DNA of 64,000 bases from Clostridium sp. (GTDB lineage Bacteria; Bacillota; Clostridia; Clostridiales; Clostridiaceae): positions 372,001 through 436,000 of the forward strand of contig NZ_JAKVOI010000001.1 of the NCBI RefSeq assembly GCF_022482905.1, in the 5' to 3' direction. The position numbers and the translations under genes are program-made. The notes beneath the pieces are model-generated. The model was not told the origin of the DNA and made no database searches. It saw only the letters and a list, made by a program, of their open reading frames with translations. This document shows, piece after piece, positions 46,083 to 55,794 of this stretch (the stretch's first letter is position 1; every line of letters starts with the position of its first letter).

Positions 46083-46167
46083 GCAGGTGTGGCGGAATTG
46101 GCAGACGCACTAGACTTAGGATCTAGCGCTTTACGGCGTGGGGGTTCGACTCCCTTCACCTGCACCA
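46083..46167 (+). tRNA. tRNA-Leu (anticodon TAG)
   Basis: Class II tRNA with a long variable arm. Acceptor GCAGGTG pairs with CACCTGC, anticodon loop CTTAGGA (anticodon TAG), T-loop TTCGACT, encoded CCA. Confidence 0.95.
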
Positions 46168-46297
46168 TTATTATTCGGATATGCTGAAGTTTTATTTTTA
46201 TATTTGATTAGGATTAGATTCAAGTCTAATTCTTTATTTATATAAAAAATATTATTGGATTGTTAATAAAATCATAATGAAAGGAAAAGATGAATTT

Positions 46298-47482
46298 ATG
46301 GATTTAGATAGAATATTTTTTTCAAAGTTTCTGAAGAATTTATTTTCAGATACGGTTAAAGTCAAATACTGGGATGGCACTGAAGAAAACTTTGGTGAAG
46401 GTCAGGAAAAGTTTACAATAATATTTAATGAAAAGATCCCCAAGAAGGAACTTTTAGGAGATCCCTTTATGACTCTTGGAGAAGGATATATGGACAATAG
46501 GCTTGATTTTAAGGGGAATATTAGAGAAATACTTGAATCAGTTTACAAAAACAGGGGAAGCTTTCTGAACAATGCAGGTATGTTTTCAAAATTATACAAG
46601 GTAATTCCCAATACGCTTAAAAGAAGTAAAGAAGATATACAGTATCATTATGATGTTGGAAATGATTTTTACAGCATATGGCTGGATAAGACAATGACCT
46701 ATTCCTGTGCCTATTTTAAGAATGAAAATGATTCTCTATACCAGGCCCAGATCAATAAGGTTCAGCATATACTTAAAAAATTAAATTTGAAAAAAGGTCA
46801 GAGACTTCTGGATATAGGATGCGGGTGGGGCGAGCTTATATTGTCCGCTGCAAAACAGTATGGTGTTAAAGCACTTGGAATAACTTTAAGTGAAGAACAG
46901 TATAGAAAGGTAAAAGACAGAATAAAAGAAAATAATCTTGAAGGAATAGTAGATGTTAAACTTGCAGATTATAGAGAAATTACAGGAAAAACAGATAAAT
47001 TTGACAGAATAGTAAGCGTAGGTATGATTGAACATGTGGGAAGAAAAAATTTGCCTTCCTACATGGAAGCGGTAAAAGCAATGCTTGTGGAAGGCGGAAT
47101 TTCGCTTTTGCATTGTATTACAGCTCAGACGGAATCAGAACCAAATCAGTGGATAAAAAAGTATATTTTCCCTGGAGGATATATACCTTCTATAAGGGAA
47201 CTTGTAAGTTTAATGGCAGATAATGATCTTCATCTCATAGATGCTGAAAGTTTAAGACTTCACTATTATTTGACACTTAAATGCTGGGCGGAGAATTTTG
47301 AAAACAATCTGGATGAAATAAGAAAAATAAAGGATGAAAGATTTATAAGAATGTGGGATTTGTATTTGAATGCCTGTGCAGCTTCTTTTCACTATGGAGT
47401 AATAGATATCCATCAATTTGTATTTACAAATGGATTGAACAATGAAATCCCTATCACAAGAAAATATCTTTATGAAGACTAA
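46298..47482 (+). CDS. cfa: Cyclopropane-fatty-acyl-phospholipid synthase
   Basis: About 394 residues; transfers a methylene from S-adenosylmethionine onto the double bond of membrane phospholipid acyl chains. The N-terminal lipid-binding region (to about 120) is followed by QYHYDVGNDFYSIWLDKTMTYSCAYF and the SAM site LLDIGCGWGELI. The catalytic region has GMIEHVGRKNLPSY and FPGGYIPSI. ATG 46298 has AAAGGAAAAG about 8-12 nt upstream; ATG 46277 lacks a site. A stand-alone gene; cyclopropanation typically rises in stationary or acid-stressed cells. Confidence 0.93.
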   Translation: MDLDRIFFSKFLKNLFSDTVKVKYWDGTEENFGEGQEKFTIIFNEKIPKKELLGDPFMTLGEGYMDNRLDFKGNIREILESVYKNRGSFLNNAGMFSKLYKVIPNTLKRSKEDIQYHYDVGNDFYSIWLDKTMTYSCAYFKNENDSLYQAQINKVQHILKKLNLKKGQRLLDIGCGWGELILSAAKQYGVKALGITLSEEQYRKVKDRIKENNLEGIVDVKLADYREITGKTDKFDRIVSVGMIEHVGRKNLPSYMEAVKAMLVEGGISLLHCITAQTESEPNQWIKKYIFPGGYIPSIRELVSLMADNDLHLIDAESLRLHYYLTLKCWAENFENNLDEIRKIKDERFIRMWDLYLNACAASFHYGVIDIHQFVFTNGLNNEIPITRKYLYED

Positions 47483-47524
47483 AATAATTTAAATTGGGAT
47501 CTTTGAACAAGGAGATGAGCCTTT

Positions 47525-48007
47525 GTGAGTAGGAATAAAAAAAGATTGATTGCCAGTATAACTATCTTTATTGTAATATTATTGGCTGGTGTAATGTATT
47601 ATAATAATTATAGGAATAATTCAAGTAAAAATGATATTGGCATTAAGGATAATAATAGTAAAAATATTACAAAGACTTCAGAAGAGAAAACTGCTCCTAA
47701 AGCTCAAAAGCTTCAAAAGGACAATCATTCAGGTAAAGGTGAGAGGAGCAATGGCAATTCAACTGCAGCAATTACCGGAGATAATGCAGTAAAACTGGTT
47801 AGAAATCGTGTGAAAAGCGATGAACCAAATGCCAGCTTTACCTTTGACCATATTGAAACAAAAGATAATGTAGAATACTATGTCGTACATGCCTTTGACA
47901 GTATGGAAGATCACGGGGCTACAACCGGATGGTATTATGTTGATAAATCCACTGGCAAGGTTTATGAATATGATTTGGTCAGCAATAAACTTATTTCGAT
48001 ACCCTGA
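47525..48007 (+). CDS. Membrane-anchored protein with PepSY-like C-terminal domain
   Basis: A 160-residue exported protein. An uncleaved helix at about 7-26 is followed by a Lys/Asn/Ser-rich linker (to about 80). The C-terminal domain (about 82-160), with ITGDNAVKLVRNRV and DHGATTGWYYVDKSTGKVYEYD, resembles the PepSY-like/YpeB C-terminal fold found in spore and wall proteins. Function unknown. The GTG at 47525 follows AAGGAGATG. Its 3' end overlaps the convergent deacetylase gene by 17 bp. Confidence 0.65.
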   Translation: MSRNKKRLIASITIFIVILLAGVMYYNNYRNNSSKNDIGIKDNNSKNITKTSEEKTAPKAQKLQKDNHSGKGERSNGNSTAAITGDNAVKLVRNRVKSDEPNASFTFDHIETKDNVEYYVVHAFDSMEDHGATTGWYYVDKSTGKVYEYDLVSNKLISIP

Positions 48008-48710
48008 AATGATATTCCGGGGTATTTTCAGTAATAGGCATGAATTTATAGCCCAGTGATTTATAGTGTTCAATTATTTTTGGAAGTGCATTACATGTGT
48101 TTTGATTATTACCACTGCAGTGAGCCAGTAAAAATACTCTATTGGGATTTATGCATTTTTCAGTGCCTTGATTATAGAGTTTATTTACTGGTGTATTGTG
48201 GTCAAGTCCATCTGACAGGCATATGTTCCAGTCAAATATTTTGTATCCAAGACAATGCAATTTATTAAAAAGGTCTTCATCCATATGTCCTTTGCTTCCA
48301 GAGGGAAATCTTATTATTCTTGGAGAAAAACCCAAAATATTTTTTATGGATTTTGCACTTTCATTCATTTCATTTATAAATGAGTCGGAGTTTTTGTATA
48401 TTTTAGCGTAATCGTGCGTAAAAGTATGCAATCCAATACTATGTCCTTCATTTTTCATTCTTTTTAAAATAGTCTCTCTCCCATCCAATTTATAACCTAT
48501 TACGAAAAAGGTAGCTTTTACGTTTTGAGATTTTAAAATATCAAGTATTTCATTTGTGACATCATCACTTGGGCCATCATCAAATGTTAGATATATTAAA
48601 TTTTGAGAAGTTCTATTTTCATATTTTGCAGTAACTTTTTGTGGAGAAAATAGTATCATTAAAGTGAGTGTCACAATTATAGCATAGGATATAATGTTTT
48701 TGAGTTTCAT
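47991..48710 (-). CDS. Polysaccharide (peptidoglycan) deacetylase
   Basis: A 239-residue exported carbohydrate esterase family 4 protein. An N-terminal signal or anchor helix (to about 26) precedes the NodB domain. Motif 1 is LTFDDGPSDD, motif 2 GLHTFTHDYAK, motif 3 RFPSGS; later LLAHCSGN. It would remove N-acetyl groups from wall sugars. The catalytic Asp and the two metal His are present. The normal motif 3 Arg-Pro-Pro is changed to Arg-Phe-Pro-Ser. It stands alone. Confidence 0.9.
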   Translation of the reverse strand: MKLKNIISYAIIVTLTLMILFSPQKVTAKYENRTSQNLIYLTFDDGPSDDVTNEILDILKSQNVKATFFVIGYKLDGRETILKRMKNEGHSIGLHTFTHDYAKIYKNSDSFINEMNESAKSIKNILGFSPRIIRFPSGSKGHMDEDLFNKLHCLGYKIFDWNICLSDGLDHNTPVNKLYNQGTEKCINPNRVFLLAHCSGNNQNTCNALPKIIEHYKSLGYKFMPITENTPEYHFRVSK

Positions 48711-48864
48711 TTTGAAGATCTCCTTTTATGAATTTGCTGCTATACCTTAGTATTGCACATATTGTTTATTTTATTAAATAGATTTTGTTATGGTATTGCA
48801 GTTGTGATATTATATTCTAGTATAAAACTATAATTAGGTTTAATTACATGAGGAGTGAATAATT

Positions 48865-50001
48865 TTGGAAGTTTATTTTGACAATAGTGCCACCACCAGA
48901 CCATATAATGAAGTTATAGAAATTATGTCATATATCATGAAAAATTACTATGGGAATCCGTCTTCTGCATATTCACTTGGAATACAAGCTGAACACAAGA
49001 TAAATGAATGCAGGAATATAATAGCAGGTACATTGAATTGCAGCAGAGATGAAATAATATTTACTTCTGGCGGGAGTGAGAGCAATAATTTTTTGATTAG
49101 GGGTTTTGCAAACAGAGGGAATCATATCATAACAACTGAGATAGAGCATCCAAGTATTTTAAACACATGCAAATATCTCCAAAATTGTGGGGTTAGAGTA
49201 ACATATTTGGGCGTAGACAAGTATGGAAAAATAGATATTGAGGAACTGCTGGATAATATAAACAAGGATACGGTAATTGTAAGTGTAATGCATACCAACA
49301 ACGAAACCGGAATCATACAGGATATAGAAAAAATAGGAAATGCAATAAAAGGTAAAAGCAGCAGAGTGAAGTTTCACGTAGATGCAGTTCAGGCATATGG
49401 AAAGTATAAAATAGATGTAAAAAAGTCAAATATTGATTTGCTGTCCATAAGCGGGCATAAGATACACGGACCCAGGGGAATTGGAATTGCATATGTAAGA
49501 AATGGACTCAGGCCGAGGCCTCTCATATATGGGGGAGGGCAGGAAAAAAACTTTAGATCAGGAACGGAGAATCTGTCGGCTATTGCCGGACTGGCAAGGG
49601 CGGCAGAAATAATATATGGAAAATATGAAAATAATTTTAATGAGGTAACTGGACTAAAAGATTATTTTATAAGTGAATTGAAAAAGTTGCCTGATGTAAA
49701 GATAAACAGTGAAGGTGATTTTTACTCACCATATGTTTTGAATGTATCTTTTATGGGAGTCAAAGGAGAGGTACTGCTGCATATGCTTGAGGACAATAAT
49801 ATATTTGTTTCTACAGGTTCTGCATGTTCGGCTAAAAAAAGCGGAAACAGTCATGTACTTGGGGCGCTTGGGATGGAGAATGAAGAAGCAAGAGGGGCAA
49901 TAAGGTTCAGCTTTAGTGAGTTTAATACAAAAGAGGAAGTTGACTATACGATGGATGCACTTTATAAATCTTTGAAGTTTTTAAGGAGAATCAAGATATG
50001 A
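48865..50001 (+). CDS. Cysteine desulfurase (NifS/IscS type)
   Basis: A 378-residue pyridoxal-phosphate enzyme that pulls sulfur from cysteine as a persulfide. Motifs: YFDNSATTRPYNEV, NPSSAYSLG, TSGGSESNN, and VDAVQAYGK; the PLP Lys is in SISGHKIHGPRGIG. The mobile-loop catalytic Cys is in STGSACSAKKS. The UUG start is supported by AGGAGTG 8 nt before. Its stop overlaps the ATG of thiI by 4 bp. The pair suggests a dedicated sulfur donor for ThiI, distinct from SufS in the SUF operon further on. Confidence 0.94.
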   Translation: MEVYFDNSATTRPYNEVIEIMSYIMKNYYGNPSSAYSLGIQAEHKINECRNIIAGTLNCSRDEIIFTSGGSESNNFLIRGFANRGNHIITTEIEHPSILNTCKYLQNCGVRVTYLGVDKYGKIDIEELLDNINKDTVIVSVMHTNNETGIIQDIEKIGNAIKGKSSRVKFHVDAVQAYGKYKIDVKKSNIDLLSISGHKIHGPRGIGIAYVRNGLRPRPLIYGGGQEKNFRSGTENLSAIAGLARAAEIIYGKYENNFNEVTGLKDYFISELKKLPDVKINSEGDFYSPYVLNVSFMGVKGEVLLHMLEDNNIFVSTGSACSAKKSGNSHVLGALGMENEEARGAIRFSFSEFNTKEEVDYTMDALYKSLKFLRRIKI

Positions 50002-51140
50002 GAAAACTGCTGCTGGTCAAATATGCACCGGAAATTTTTTTGAAGGGATTAAACAAGGGAAAGTTTGAAAAGAAACTTGCAGACAATATAAAAAATGTCA
50101 TGGGAGGTATTGAATACTATTTTGTAAAAGATCAGGGAAGATGGTTTATAGAATGCAGCAATCTGGAAGAAGCTATAAAAAGATTGAAAAAAGTATTTGG
50201 CATATCCGAGATATGTATAGCCTATGAAATTGATCCTGATATGGAAAGCATAGAGAAAATGGCACTTTCAAGTGCACTTAAATGCAGGGGAAATACATTT
50301 AAGGTTGTTACCAAGAGGGCTGACAAAAAGTTCCCGATGACTTCCATGGAAGTGAGCAGGGAAGTAGGAGCATACATACTGGAAAATTCGGAAGGACTTT
50401 CAGTTGATGTTAAAAGTCCTGATTTTTTCGTGAACATAGAGATAAGAGACAATGCCTATGTATATTCAGAGAGAATAAAGGCTGAAGGCGGTATGCCGTA
50501 TGGAACAAATGGAAGTACAATGCTTATGCTCTCAGGAGGAATTGATTCTCCTGTTGCAGGTTATATGATGGCAAGAAGAGGAGTCAAACTTAATTGTGTA
50601 TATTTCCACAGTCATCCATATACAAGTGAAAGGGCAAAGGAAAAGGTAAAGGATCTGTCCAATGTGTTAAAGGAATATACTGGCAGTGTGAATCTGTATG
50701 TTGTTCCATTTACGGATATACAGATGGAGATTATTGAGAAATGCAGGGAAGATGAGCTTACAATCATAATGAGAAGATTTATGATGAGAATAGCATGCAG
50801 TCTTGCCGAAAAATATGATGTGGATTCTGTAACTACAGGAGAAAGTATCGGTCAGGTGGCAAGTCAGACCATGGATGGACTGATAGTCAGCAATGATGTG
50901 GCAGACAGACCGGTTTTCAGACCGCTTATAGCAATGGACAAGATTGATATAATGGATATTGCAAGGGAAATAGGTACTTATGATATTTCTATATTACCAT
51001 ATGAAGACTGCTGTACCATATTTGTACCTAAACATCCAAAGACCAAACCTAGAGTTGATGAAATAAGGAAGGCGGAAGGTGTGCTTGAAATTGATACACT
51101 TGTCCAAAAAGCTATTGAGGGGACGGAACTTTTCAATTGA
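49998..51140 (+). CDS. thiI: tRNA 4-thiouridine synthetase ThiI
   Basis: A 380-residue enzyme that adenylates and thiolates U8 of tRNA and can take part in thiazole synthesis. An N-terminal ferredoxin-like and THUMP region (to about 165) precedes the PP-loop ATPase domain with SGGIDSPVAGYMM (about 177). The later core holds TGESIGQVASQTM and FVPKHPKTKP. It ends without a C-terminal rhodanese domain, as is usual in Firmicutes, so the upstream cysteine desulfurase must supply sulfur directly. The ATG overlaps the desulfurase stop. Confidence 0.95.
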   Translation: MRKLLLVKYAPEIFLKGLNKGKFEKKLADNIKNVMGGIEYYFVKDQGRWFIECSNLEEAIKRLKKVFGISEICIAYEIDPDMESIEKMALSSALKCRGNTFKVVTKRADKKFPMTSMEVSREVGAYILENSEGLSVDVKSPDFFVNIEIRDNAYVYSERIKAEGGMPYGTNGSTMLMLSGGIDSPVAGYMMARRGVKLNCVYFHSHPYTSERAKEKVKDLSNVLKEYTGSVNLYVVPFTDIQMEIIEKCREDELTIIMRRFMMRIACSLAEKYDVDSVTTGESIGQVASQTMDGLIVSNDVADRPVFRPLIAMDKIDIMDIAREIGTYDISILPYEDCCTIFVPKHPKTKPRVDEIRKAEGVLEIDTLVQKAIEGTELFN

Positions 51141-51156
51141 TTTTGTATATGGATAC

Positions 51157-51195
51157 AAAAATAAGGATATAGGGTTCAATCTATATCCTTATTTC
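51157..51195 (+). terminator. Intrinsic terminator of the desulfurase-thiI operon
   Basis: Perfect 14-bp arms 51159-51172 and 51181-51194 with an 8-nt loop. Confidence 0.85.
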
Positions 51196-51275
51196 GTTAT
51201 AACTAACGAAAAACAATATATAGGGGGGTAGTGTGAACAAAATAGGATGTATGGAAAATCCTATCTTCATTTAAT

Positions 51276-51310
51276 TCAAATAATACTAGCGAATAATTAA
51301 TATTATTTGA
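51276..51310. repeat. Inverted repeat in the thiI-argD intergenic region
   Basis: TCAAATAATA at 51276-51285 and its exact complement TATTATTTGA at 51301-51310. Role unknown; it lies between two terminators. Confidence 0.5.
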
Positions 51311-51365
51311 TATAAACTATTATAAGATATTAATGATAATAAATCAATACTTTCCGTAAAAATAT

Positions 51366-51391
51366 AAAAAATGAGCCTAGGCTCATTTTTT
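51366..51391. terminator. Perfect palindromic terminator after argD
   Basis: Arms 51366-51378 and 51379-51391 are exact complements, with A/T ends that supply the U-tract. Adjoins the argD stop on the minus strand. Confidence 0.8.
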
Positions 51392-52571
51392 AATCACATA
51401 TGGAATTTATTGTATCCAGCAGTATGTTCAAGCCAAATTCAAGCTCATCCTTTGATATAACAAGCGGCGGGAGCAGTCTTATTACGTTGGGACCGGCTGT
51501 TAACACGAGAAGACCCTTTTCAAGAACTTTCTTTTGAACTTCGGAGGCTTTATCCGAGATTATCTGTATTCCTACCATAAGACCTATTCCTCTGACTTCC
51601 ACGATGTTTTTGGAATTGGACTTTTCAAAAAATTGTTTTATAAAAAGACCTTTCTGTGATACTTCATCTAAAAATCCGGAACTTGTAAGTTTGTCAACTA
51701 CACAGTTTGCACCGGCAGTACTTACTAGATTACCTCCAAAAGTTGAGCCATGGTCACCAGGTACAAAAGTATTTTCCAATTTTTCATTGCAGAGTACTGC
51801 ACCAATTGGAAGACCACCTGCAAGACCTTTTGCTGTGGAAACTATATCCGGTTCTACATTATAATTTTTATAGCCGAATATTTTACCTGTTCTGCCCATG
51901 CCGCACTGAACTTCATCGAATATAACCAATATATCTTTTTCCCTGCTTATTTCAAAGACCTTGTTTATAAAGTCAGAGGAGAGGGGATTTACTCCACCTT
52001 CACCTTGTATAGCTTCCAGCATTATGGCGCAGACGGAGGTATCAATGGTTTCTTTTAGAGAGTTTATATTTGCATCTACATATTTGAAACCGTCAGGAAA
52101 AGGTCCGAAATATTTGTGGAATTTTTCCTGACCGGTAGCCTTCAGGGTAGTCAAGGTTCTGCCGTGAAAACTCTTATTGAGAGTTATTATAGTTTCACGC
52201 CCGCTGCCATATTTCAGGTAGCTGTATTTTCTTGCGAGCTTTATGGCACATTCATTGGCTTCAGCTCCCGAATTGCAGAAAAATACTTTGCTCATGCCAC
52301 AGGCTTCAGTAAGTTTTTTAGCCAATGTCAAAGAGGGTATGTTCAAGAATATATTTGAAGTGTGGGCCAGAGTCCTGACCTGATCTGTTACAGCCTTGAC
52401 CCAGTCTTCATTTCCATAACCAAGTGATGAAACTCCAATTCCAGATGTAAAGTCCAGGTATTCATTGTTTTCAGTATCATAGAGATTACAGCCTTTTCCA
52501 TGTGTGAATACTATAGGAAGCTGACCGTAAGTATCCATAAGATATTTTTTTGAATAAGATAAATAATCCAT
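51390..52571 (-). CDS. argD: Acetylornithine aminotransferase
   Basis: A 393-residue PLP enzyme of the class III aminotransferases; makes N-acetylornithine from the semialdehyde and glutamate. Motifs: FTSGIGVSSLGYG, CNSGAEANECAIKLAR, SFHGRTLTTLKATGQ, IFDEVQCGMGRTGK, and the PLP Lys in STAKGLAGGLPIGA. C-terminal GLLVLTAGPNVIRLLPPL. It is the last gene of the argC-J-B-D operon, 12 bp after argB. A palindromic terminator follows. Confidence 0.95.
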   Translation of the reverse strand: MDYLSYSKKYLMDTYGQLPIVFTHGKGCNLYDTENNEYLDFTSGIGVSSLGYGNEDWVKAVTDQVRTLAHTSNIFLNIPSLTLAKKLTEACGMSKVFFCNSGAEANECAIKLARKYSYLKYGSGRETIITLNKSFHGRTLTTLKATGQEKFHKYFGPFPDGFKYVDANINSLKETIDTSVCAIMLEAIQGEGGVNPLSSDFINKVFEISREKDILVIFDEVQCGMGRTGKIFGYKNYNVEPDIVSTAKGLAGGLPIGAVLCNEKLENTFVPGDHGSTFGGNLVSTAGANCVVDKLTSSGFLDEVSQKGLFIKQFFEKSNSKNIVEVRGIGLMVGIQIISDKASEVQKKVLEKGLLVLTAGPNVIRLLPPLVISKDELEFGLNILLDTINSICD

Positions 52572-52583
52572 ATAAATTTCCTC

Positions 52584-53435
52584 CTAATAAATCATAGTAC
52601 CTATACCTTGTTTTGAAAAAAGTTCGAGAAGAAGGCAGTGGGGTATTCTTCCATCAATAATGTGTGCTCTTCTTACGCCGGATTTGATTGCCCCTATGCA
52701 GCAATTTAGTTTAGGTATCATTCCGCCTTTTATAATATTATCTTTGTAGAGTGTTTTTGCTTCATCAAGATTTAATTTTGATATTAAGCTGGATGTATCG
52801 TCTACATCCTTCATTACACCGGGTACATCCGTAAGAAGTATTAATTTTTCTGCTTTCAGGGCGGATGCAATTTTAAAGGCACAGGTGTCTGCGTTTATAT
52901 TGTATGTTTCCGAGTTGTCTCCAAGAGCTACACTACTTATTACAGGTATATATCCATTGTTTATTGAATCTTCAATTATTTCCGTATTTATGCTTGTAAT
53001 CTCGCCTACATAACCAAGATCTTCTTTACCTAAAAGCTTTTTGGCCTTTATCATAGAACCATCTATGCCACACAGGCCTATGGCTTTTCCGTTATTGGTT
53101 TCAATAAGACTGACAAGATCTTTGTTTACTTTTCCACATAGTACCATCTGAACTATGTTCATTGTCTCTTCATCTGTGTACCTCAATCCATTTATGAATC
53201 TGCTTTCCTTGTTCAATTTTTTAAGGTAGGATGAGATGAGCGGCCCGCCACCATGTACAACTACAAGATTTATTCCAACGCATTTCATAAGTATCAAGTC
53301 ATTTATGACGTATTCTTTTAGTTCCTCATTTATCATGGCATTTCCGCCGTACTTCACCACCAGTGTCTTGCCCCTGTATTTTTGTATATAAGGCAGTGAT
53401 TCGGCAAGAACTCCTGCTATTTCATTGTGATCCAA
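52584..53435 (-). CDS. argB: N-acetylglutamate kinase
   Basis: A 283-residue amino-acid kinase that phosphorylates N-acetylglutamate, usually the arginine-inhibited step. Motifs: TLVVKYGGNAM at the start, VVHGGGPLISSYLKKL, NGLRYTDEETM, and KLILLTDVPGVMKD; the tail has GGMIPKLNCCIGAIKSGVRRAHIIDG. The UUG 53435 start lies 9 nt after AAAGGAGG. It is the third gene of the arg operon (38 bp after argJ). Confidence 0.95.
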   Translation of the reverse strand: MDHNEIAGVLAESLPYIQKYRGKTLVVKYGGNAMINEELKEYVINDLILMKCVGINLVVVHGGGPLISSYLKKLNKESRFINGLRYTDEETMNIVQMVLCGKVNKDLVSLIETNNGKAIGLCGIDGSMIKAKKLLGKEDLGYVGEITSINTEIIEDSINNGYIPVISSVALGDNSETYNINADTCAFKIASALKAEKLILLTDVPGVMKDVDDTSSLISKLNLDEAKTLYKDNIIKGGMIPKLNCCIGAIKSGVRRAHIIDGRIPHCLLLELFSKQGIGTMIY

Positions 53436-53473
53436 AGTTGTGTTCCTCCTTTAGAAGTTATTATTTTTTAATT

Positions 53474-54694
53474 TCAGGATCTGTAACTTCCGTTTATTTT
53501 TACATAGTCATAGGTCAAATCACAGCCCCAGCAGGAAACAACACAGGAACCAGAATTCATATTTACGAGTATCAAAACTTCATCTTCAGACAATACGGAT
53601 TTTGCGGTATCCTCTGAAAAATCTGTAGGGTAGCCATTGCTGAATACATCTATTTTTCCACTTGAACTCTCTATTGACAGTTCAATTTTGTTTACATTAA
53701 AATCCACACCTGCATATCCAAGGGCATCCAGAATTCTTCCCCAGTTGGCGTCACAGCCGAACATGGCGGTTTTTACAAGATTGGAGCATATTACTGACTT
53801 GGCCAATATTTCTGCACTATTTTCATCAGGTGCATTTGTTACCTTGCATTCAACCAGTTTTGTAGCACCTTCACCATCTTTTGCCATCATCTTTGCAAGG
53901 TGGATGGTTACTGCACTCAGGGCTTCTGAAAATATATAATAGTCGTCATCCTCTTTTTCTATGACAGGATTTTCAGCCAGCCCATTTGCTATTATGAGAG
54001 CCATATCGTTTGTGGAAGTGTCCCTGTCTACTGAAATTCTGTTGAAACTTATTTTGACAGACTCTCTCAAGGCTTTGTCCAAAAGCTGCGGTGATATATT
54101 TGCATCTGTGGTAATGAATGCAAGCATAGTTGCCATATTTGGATGTATCATTCCAGAACCCTTTGTCATGGCACCTATTGTTACAGTTTTCTCATGCAGT
54201 TTGAAGGTAGTGGATATTGTTTTGGCAACGGTGTCCGTAGTCATTATTGCAGCAGAGGCATCCATATAGCCGCTTTTGCTTAAAGAATTTACAAGCGGGG
54301 AAACAGCTTTCTGTACGGCTGATATATCAAGCTGTACACCTATGACGCCGGTGGATGCCACGAGTACGTCGTCTGGGTTTAAATCGAGAAGCTGGGCACA
54401 AAGGCTGCACATCTTTTCTGCATTGTCAATACCTTTGTCACCTGTACAGGTATTTGCATTCCCGCTGTTTGCAACTATAGCCTGAGATTTGTGATCGCTT
54501 AAATGTTTCATAGTCACAAGTACAGGAGCACCTTTTACCTTGTTCTGTGTATAAACACCTGCAGAATTGCACATTTTTTCTGAATAAATTAAGGCCAGAT
54601 CTTTATTATCTGCAGATTTGAGACCTGCACTTACCCCGGAAGCCTTGAATCCTTTTGGTGAAGTGACTCCGCCTTTTTCGATTTTGAAATTCAT
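53474..54694 (-). CDS. argJ: Bifunctional ornithine acetyltransferase/N-acetylglutamate synthase
   Basis: A 406-residue protein that recycles the acetyl group from acetylornithine to glutamate. It is an N-terminal-nucleophile enzyme that splits itself before the Thr in KGSGMIHPNMATMLAF. Other signatures: GVTSPKGFKASGVSAG at the start, ANSGNANTCTG, VASTGVIG, and DRDTSTNDM. Presence of argJ implies the cyclic arginine pathway, not ArgE. ATG 54694 has a GGAGGAT site. It is the second gene, 24 bp after argC. Confidence 0.95.
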   Translation of the reverse strand: MNFKIEKGGVTSPKGFKASGVSAGLKSADNKDLALIYSEKMCNSAGVYTQNKVKGAPVLVTMKHLSDHKSQAIVANSGNANTCTGDKGIDNAEKMCSLCAQLLDLNPDDVLVASTGVIGVQLDISAVQKAVSPLVNSLSKSGYMDASAAIMTTDTVAKTISTTFKLHEKTVTIGAMTKGSGMIHPNMATMLAFITTDANISPQLLDKALRESVKISFNRISVDRDTSTNDMALIIANGLAENPVIEKEDDDYYIFSEALSAVTIHLAKMMAKDGEGATKLVECKVTNAPDENSAEILAKSVICSNLVKTAMFGCDANWGRILDALGYAGVDFNVNKIELSIESSSGKIDVFSNGYPTDFSEDTAKSVLSEDEVLILVNMNSGSCVVSCWGCDLTYDYVKINGSYRS

Positions 54695-54718
54695 ATCAGA
54701 TTATCCTCCTTTTGAGTA

Positions 54719-55774
54719 TTAAAATATAGATGGCACAGCACTTAAACCATCAGTTTCATCGAGTCCCGAAGCTATATTCATGTTCTGAATACCCTGACCT
54801 GCCGATCCTTTTATCATATTGTCTATACAGGATATCAGTATCAGTTTCCCGTTTTCTTCATCATAGTGAAGTGAAATCTGACAATAATTCGAAAGTCTTA
54901 CATTGTTTATCTTTGCAGATTCTCCAAGGGGAAGCACATTTACAAAAGGTTCGTTGCTGTAAAAGCTGGAGTATTCTTCATGAAGCTTTTTCATGTCAAC
55001 ATCTCTCTTGGGCGTGGTATATATGGTAGATAAAATTCCACGATTTATCGGAAGAAGATGAGGAGTAAATGTGAGCTTTACTTCATTATTTGAAATAGAA
55101 TTCAAAGTTTCTTCTATTTCAGGAGTATGTCTATGCTTTGCTATTTTGTATGCACTTAGATTTTCATTGCAGTTGTTAAACAGCGAAGGCTCACTCAATC
55201 CTCTTCCACGTCCGGTAACTCCGGATTTGGAATCTGAAATTATTCCCGTTTCCTCTATTATATCATTAGAAATAAGGGGAAGGAGAGCAAGTTCGATTGA
55301 AGTAGCAAAACATCCAGGATTTCCTATAAGCTTTGCAGTTCTTATTTTTTCCCTGTTGAGTTCAGGAAGACCATATACGGACTGGCTATGTAGGTCGGGT
55401 ATTTCAAAATCTTTTCCATACCATTTTTTATAGGTAAGTCCATCTTTGAATCTGAAATCGGCCCCCATGTCTATACATAATCTATCCTTGTCCAATATTT
55501 TCTGTGCTATATTTTCACTTAAACCGTTTGGTAGAGCTATAAAGACAACGTCACTTTTTTCTATTACAGCTTCACTGTCTTCACATATCAATTCATTCAA
55601 ATTATAGAAATTCGGATATATGTCCGAAAATTTTTTTCCTTTATAGCTGACGGATGATATAGATGATATTCTGACCTTACTATGATTTGATAAAAGTCTT
55701 ATAAGTTCAGCTCCTACATAACCCGTACCGCCTATTATTCCAACCTGCAGCGATTTAATTACCCCCTCTGACAA
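54719..55774 (-). CDS. argC: N-acetyl-gamma-glutamyl-phosphate reductase
   Basis: About 343-351 residues; reduces N-acetylglutamyl phosphate with NADPH. The GxxGxxG motif is VGIIGGTGYVGAELIRLL; the catalytic Cys is in GNPGCFATSIELALLP, with KSGVTGRGRGLSE and HRHTPEIEETL nearby. The only standard start upstream of the Rossmann motif is UUG 55774. It lies before the ribosome binding site GAGGGGG (55762-55768) and about 14 nt from the predicted transcription start. CUG 55750, 11 nt after that site, fits the usual ArgC length better. The interval is given to the UUG as the outer limit. Confidence 0.93.
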   Translation of the reverse strand: MSEGVIKSLQVGIIGGTGYVGAELIRLLSNHSKVRISSISSVSYKGKKFSDIYPNFYNLNELICEDSEAVIEKSDVVFIALPNGLSENIAQKILDKDRLCIDMGADFRFKDGLTYKKWYGKDFEIPDLHSQSVYGLPELNREKIRTAKLIGNPGCFATSIELALLPLISNDIIEETGIISDSKSGVTGRGRGLSEPSLFNNCNENLSAYKIAKHRHTPEIEETLNSISNNEVKLTFTPHLLPINRGILSTIYTTPKRDVDMKKLHEEYSSFYSNEPFVNVLPLGESAKINNVRLSNYCQISLHYDEENGKLILISCIDNMIKGSAGQGIQNMNIASGLDETDGLSAVPSIF

Positions 55775-55794
55775 AACTATTTATAATAGTTATT

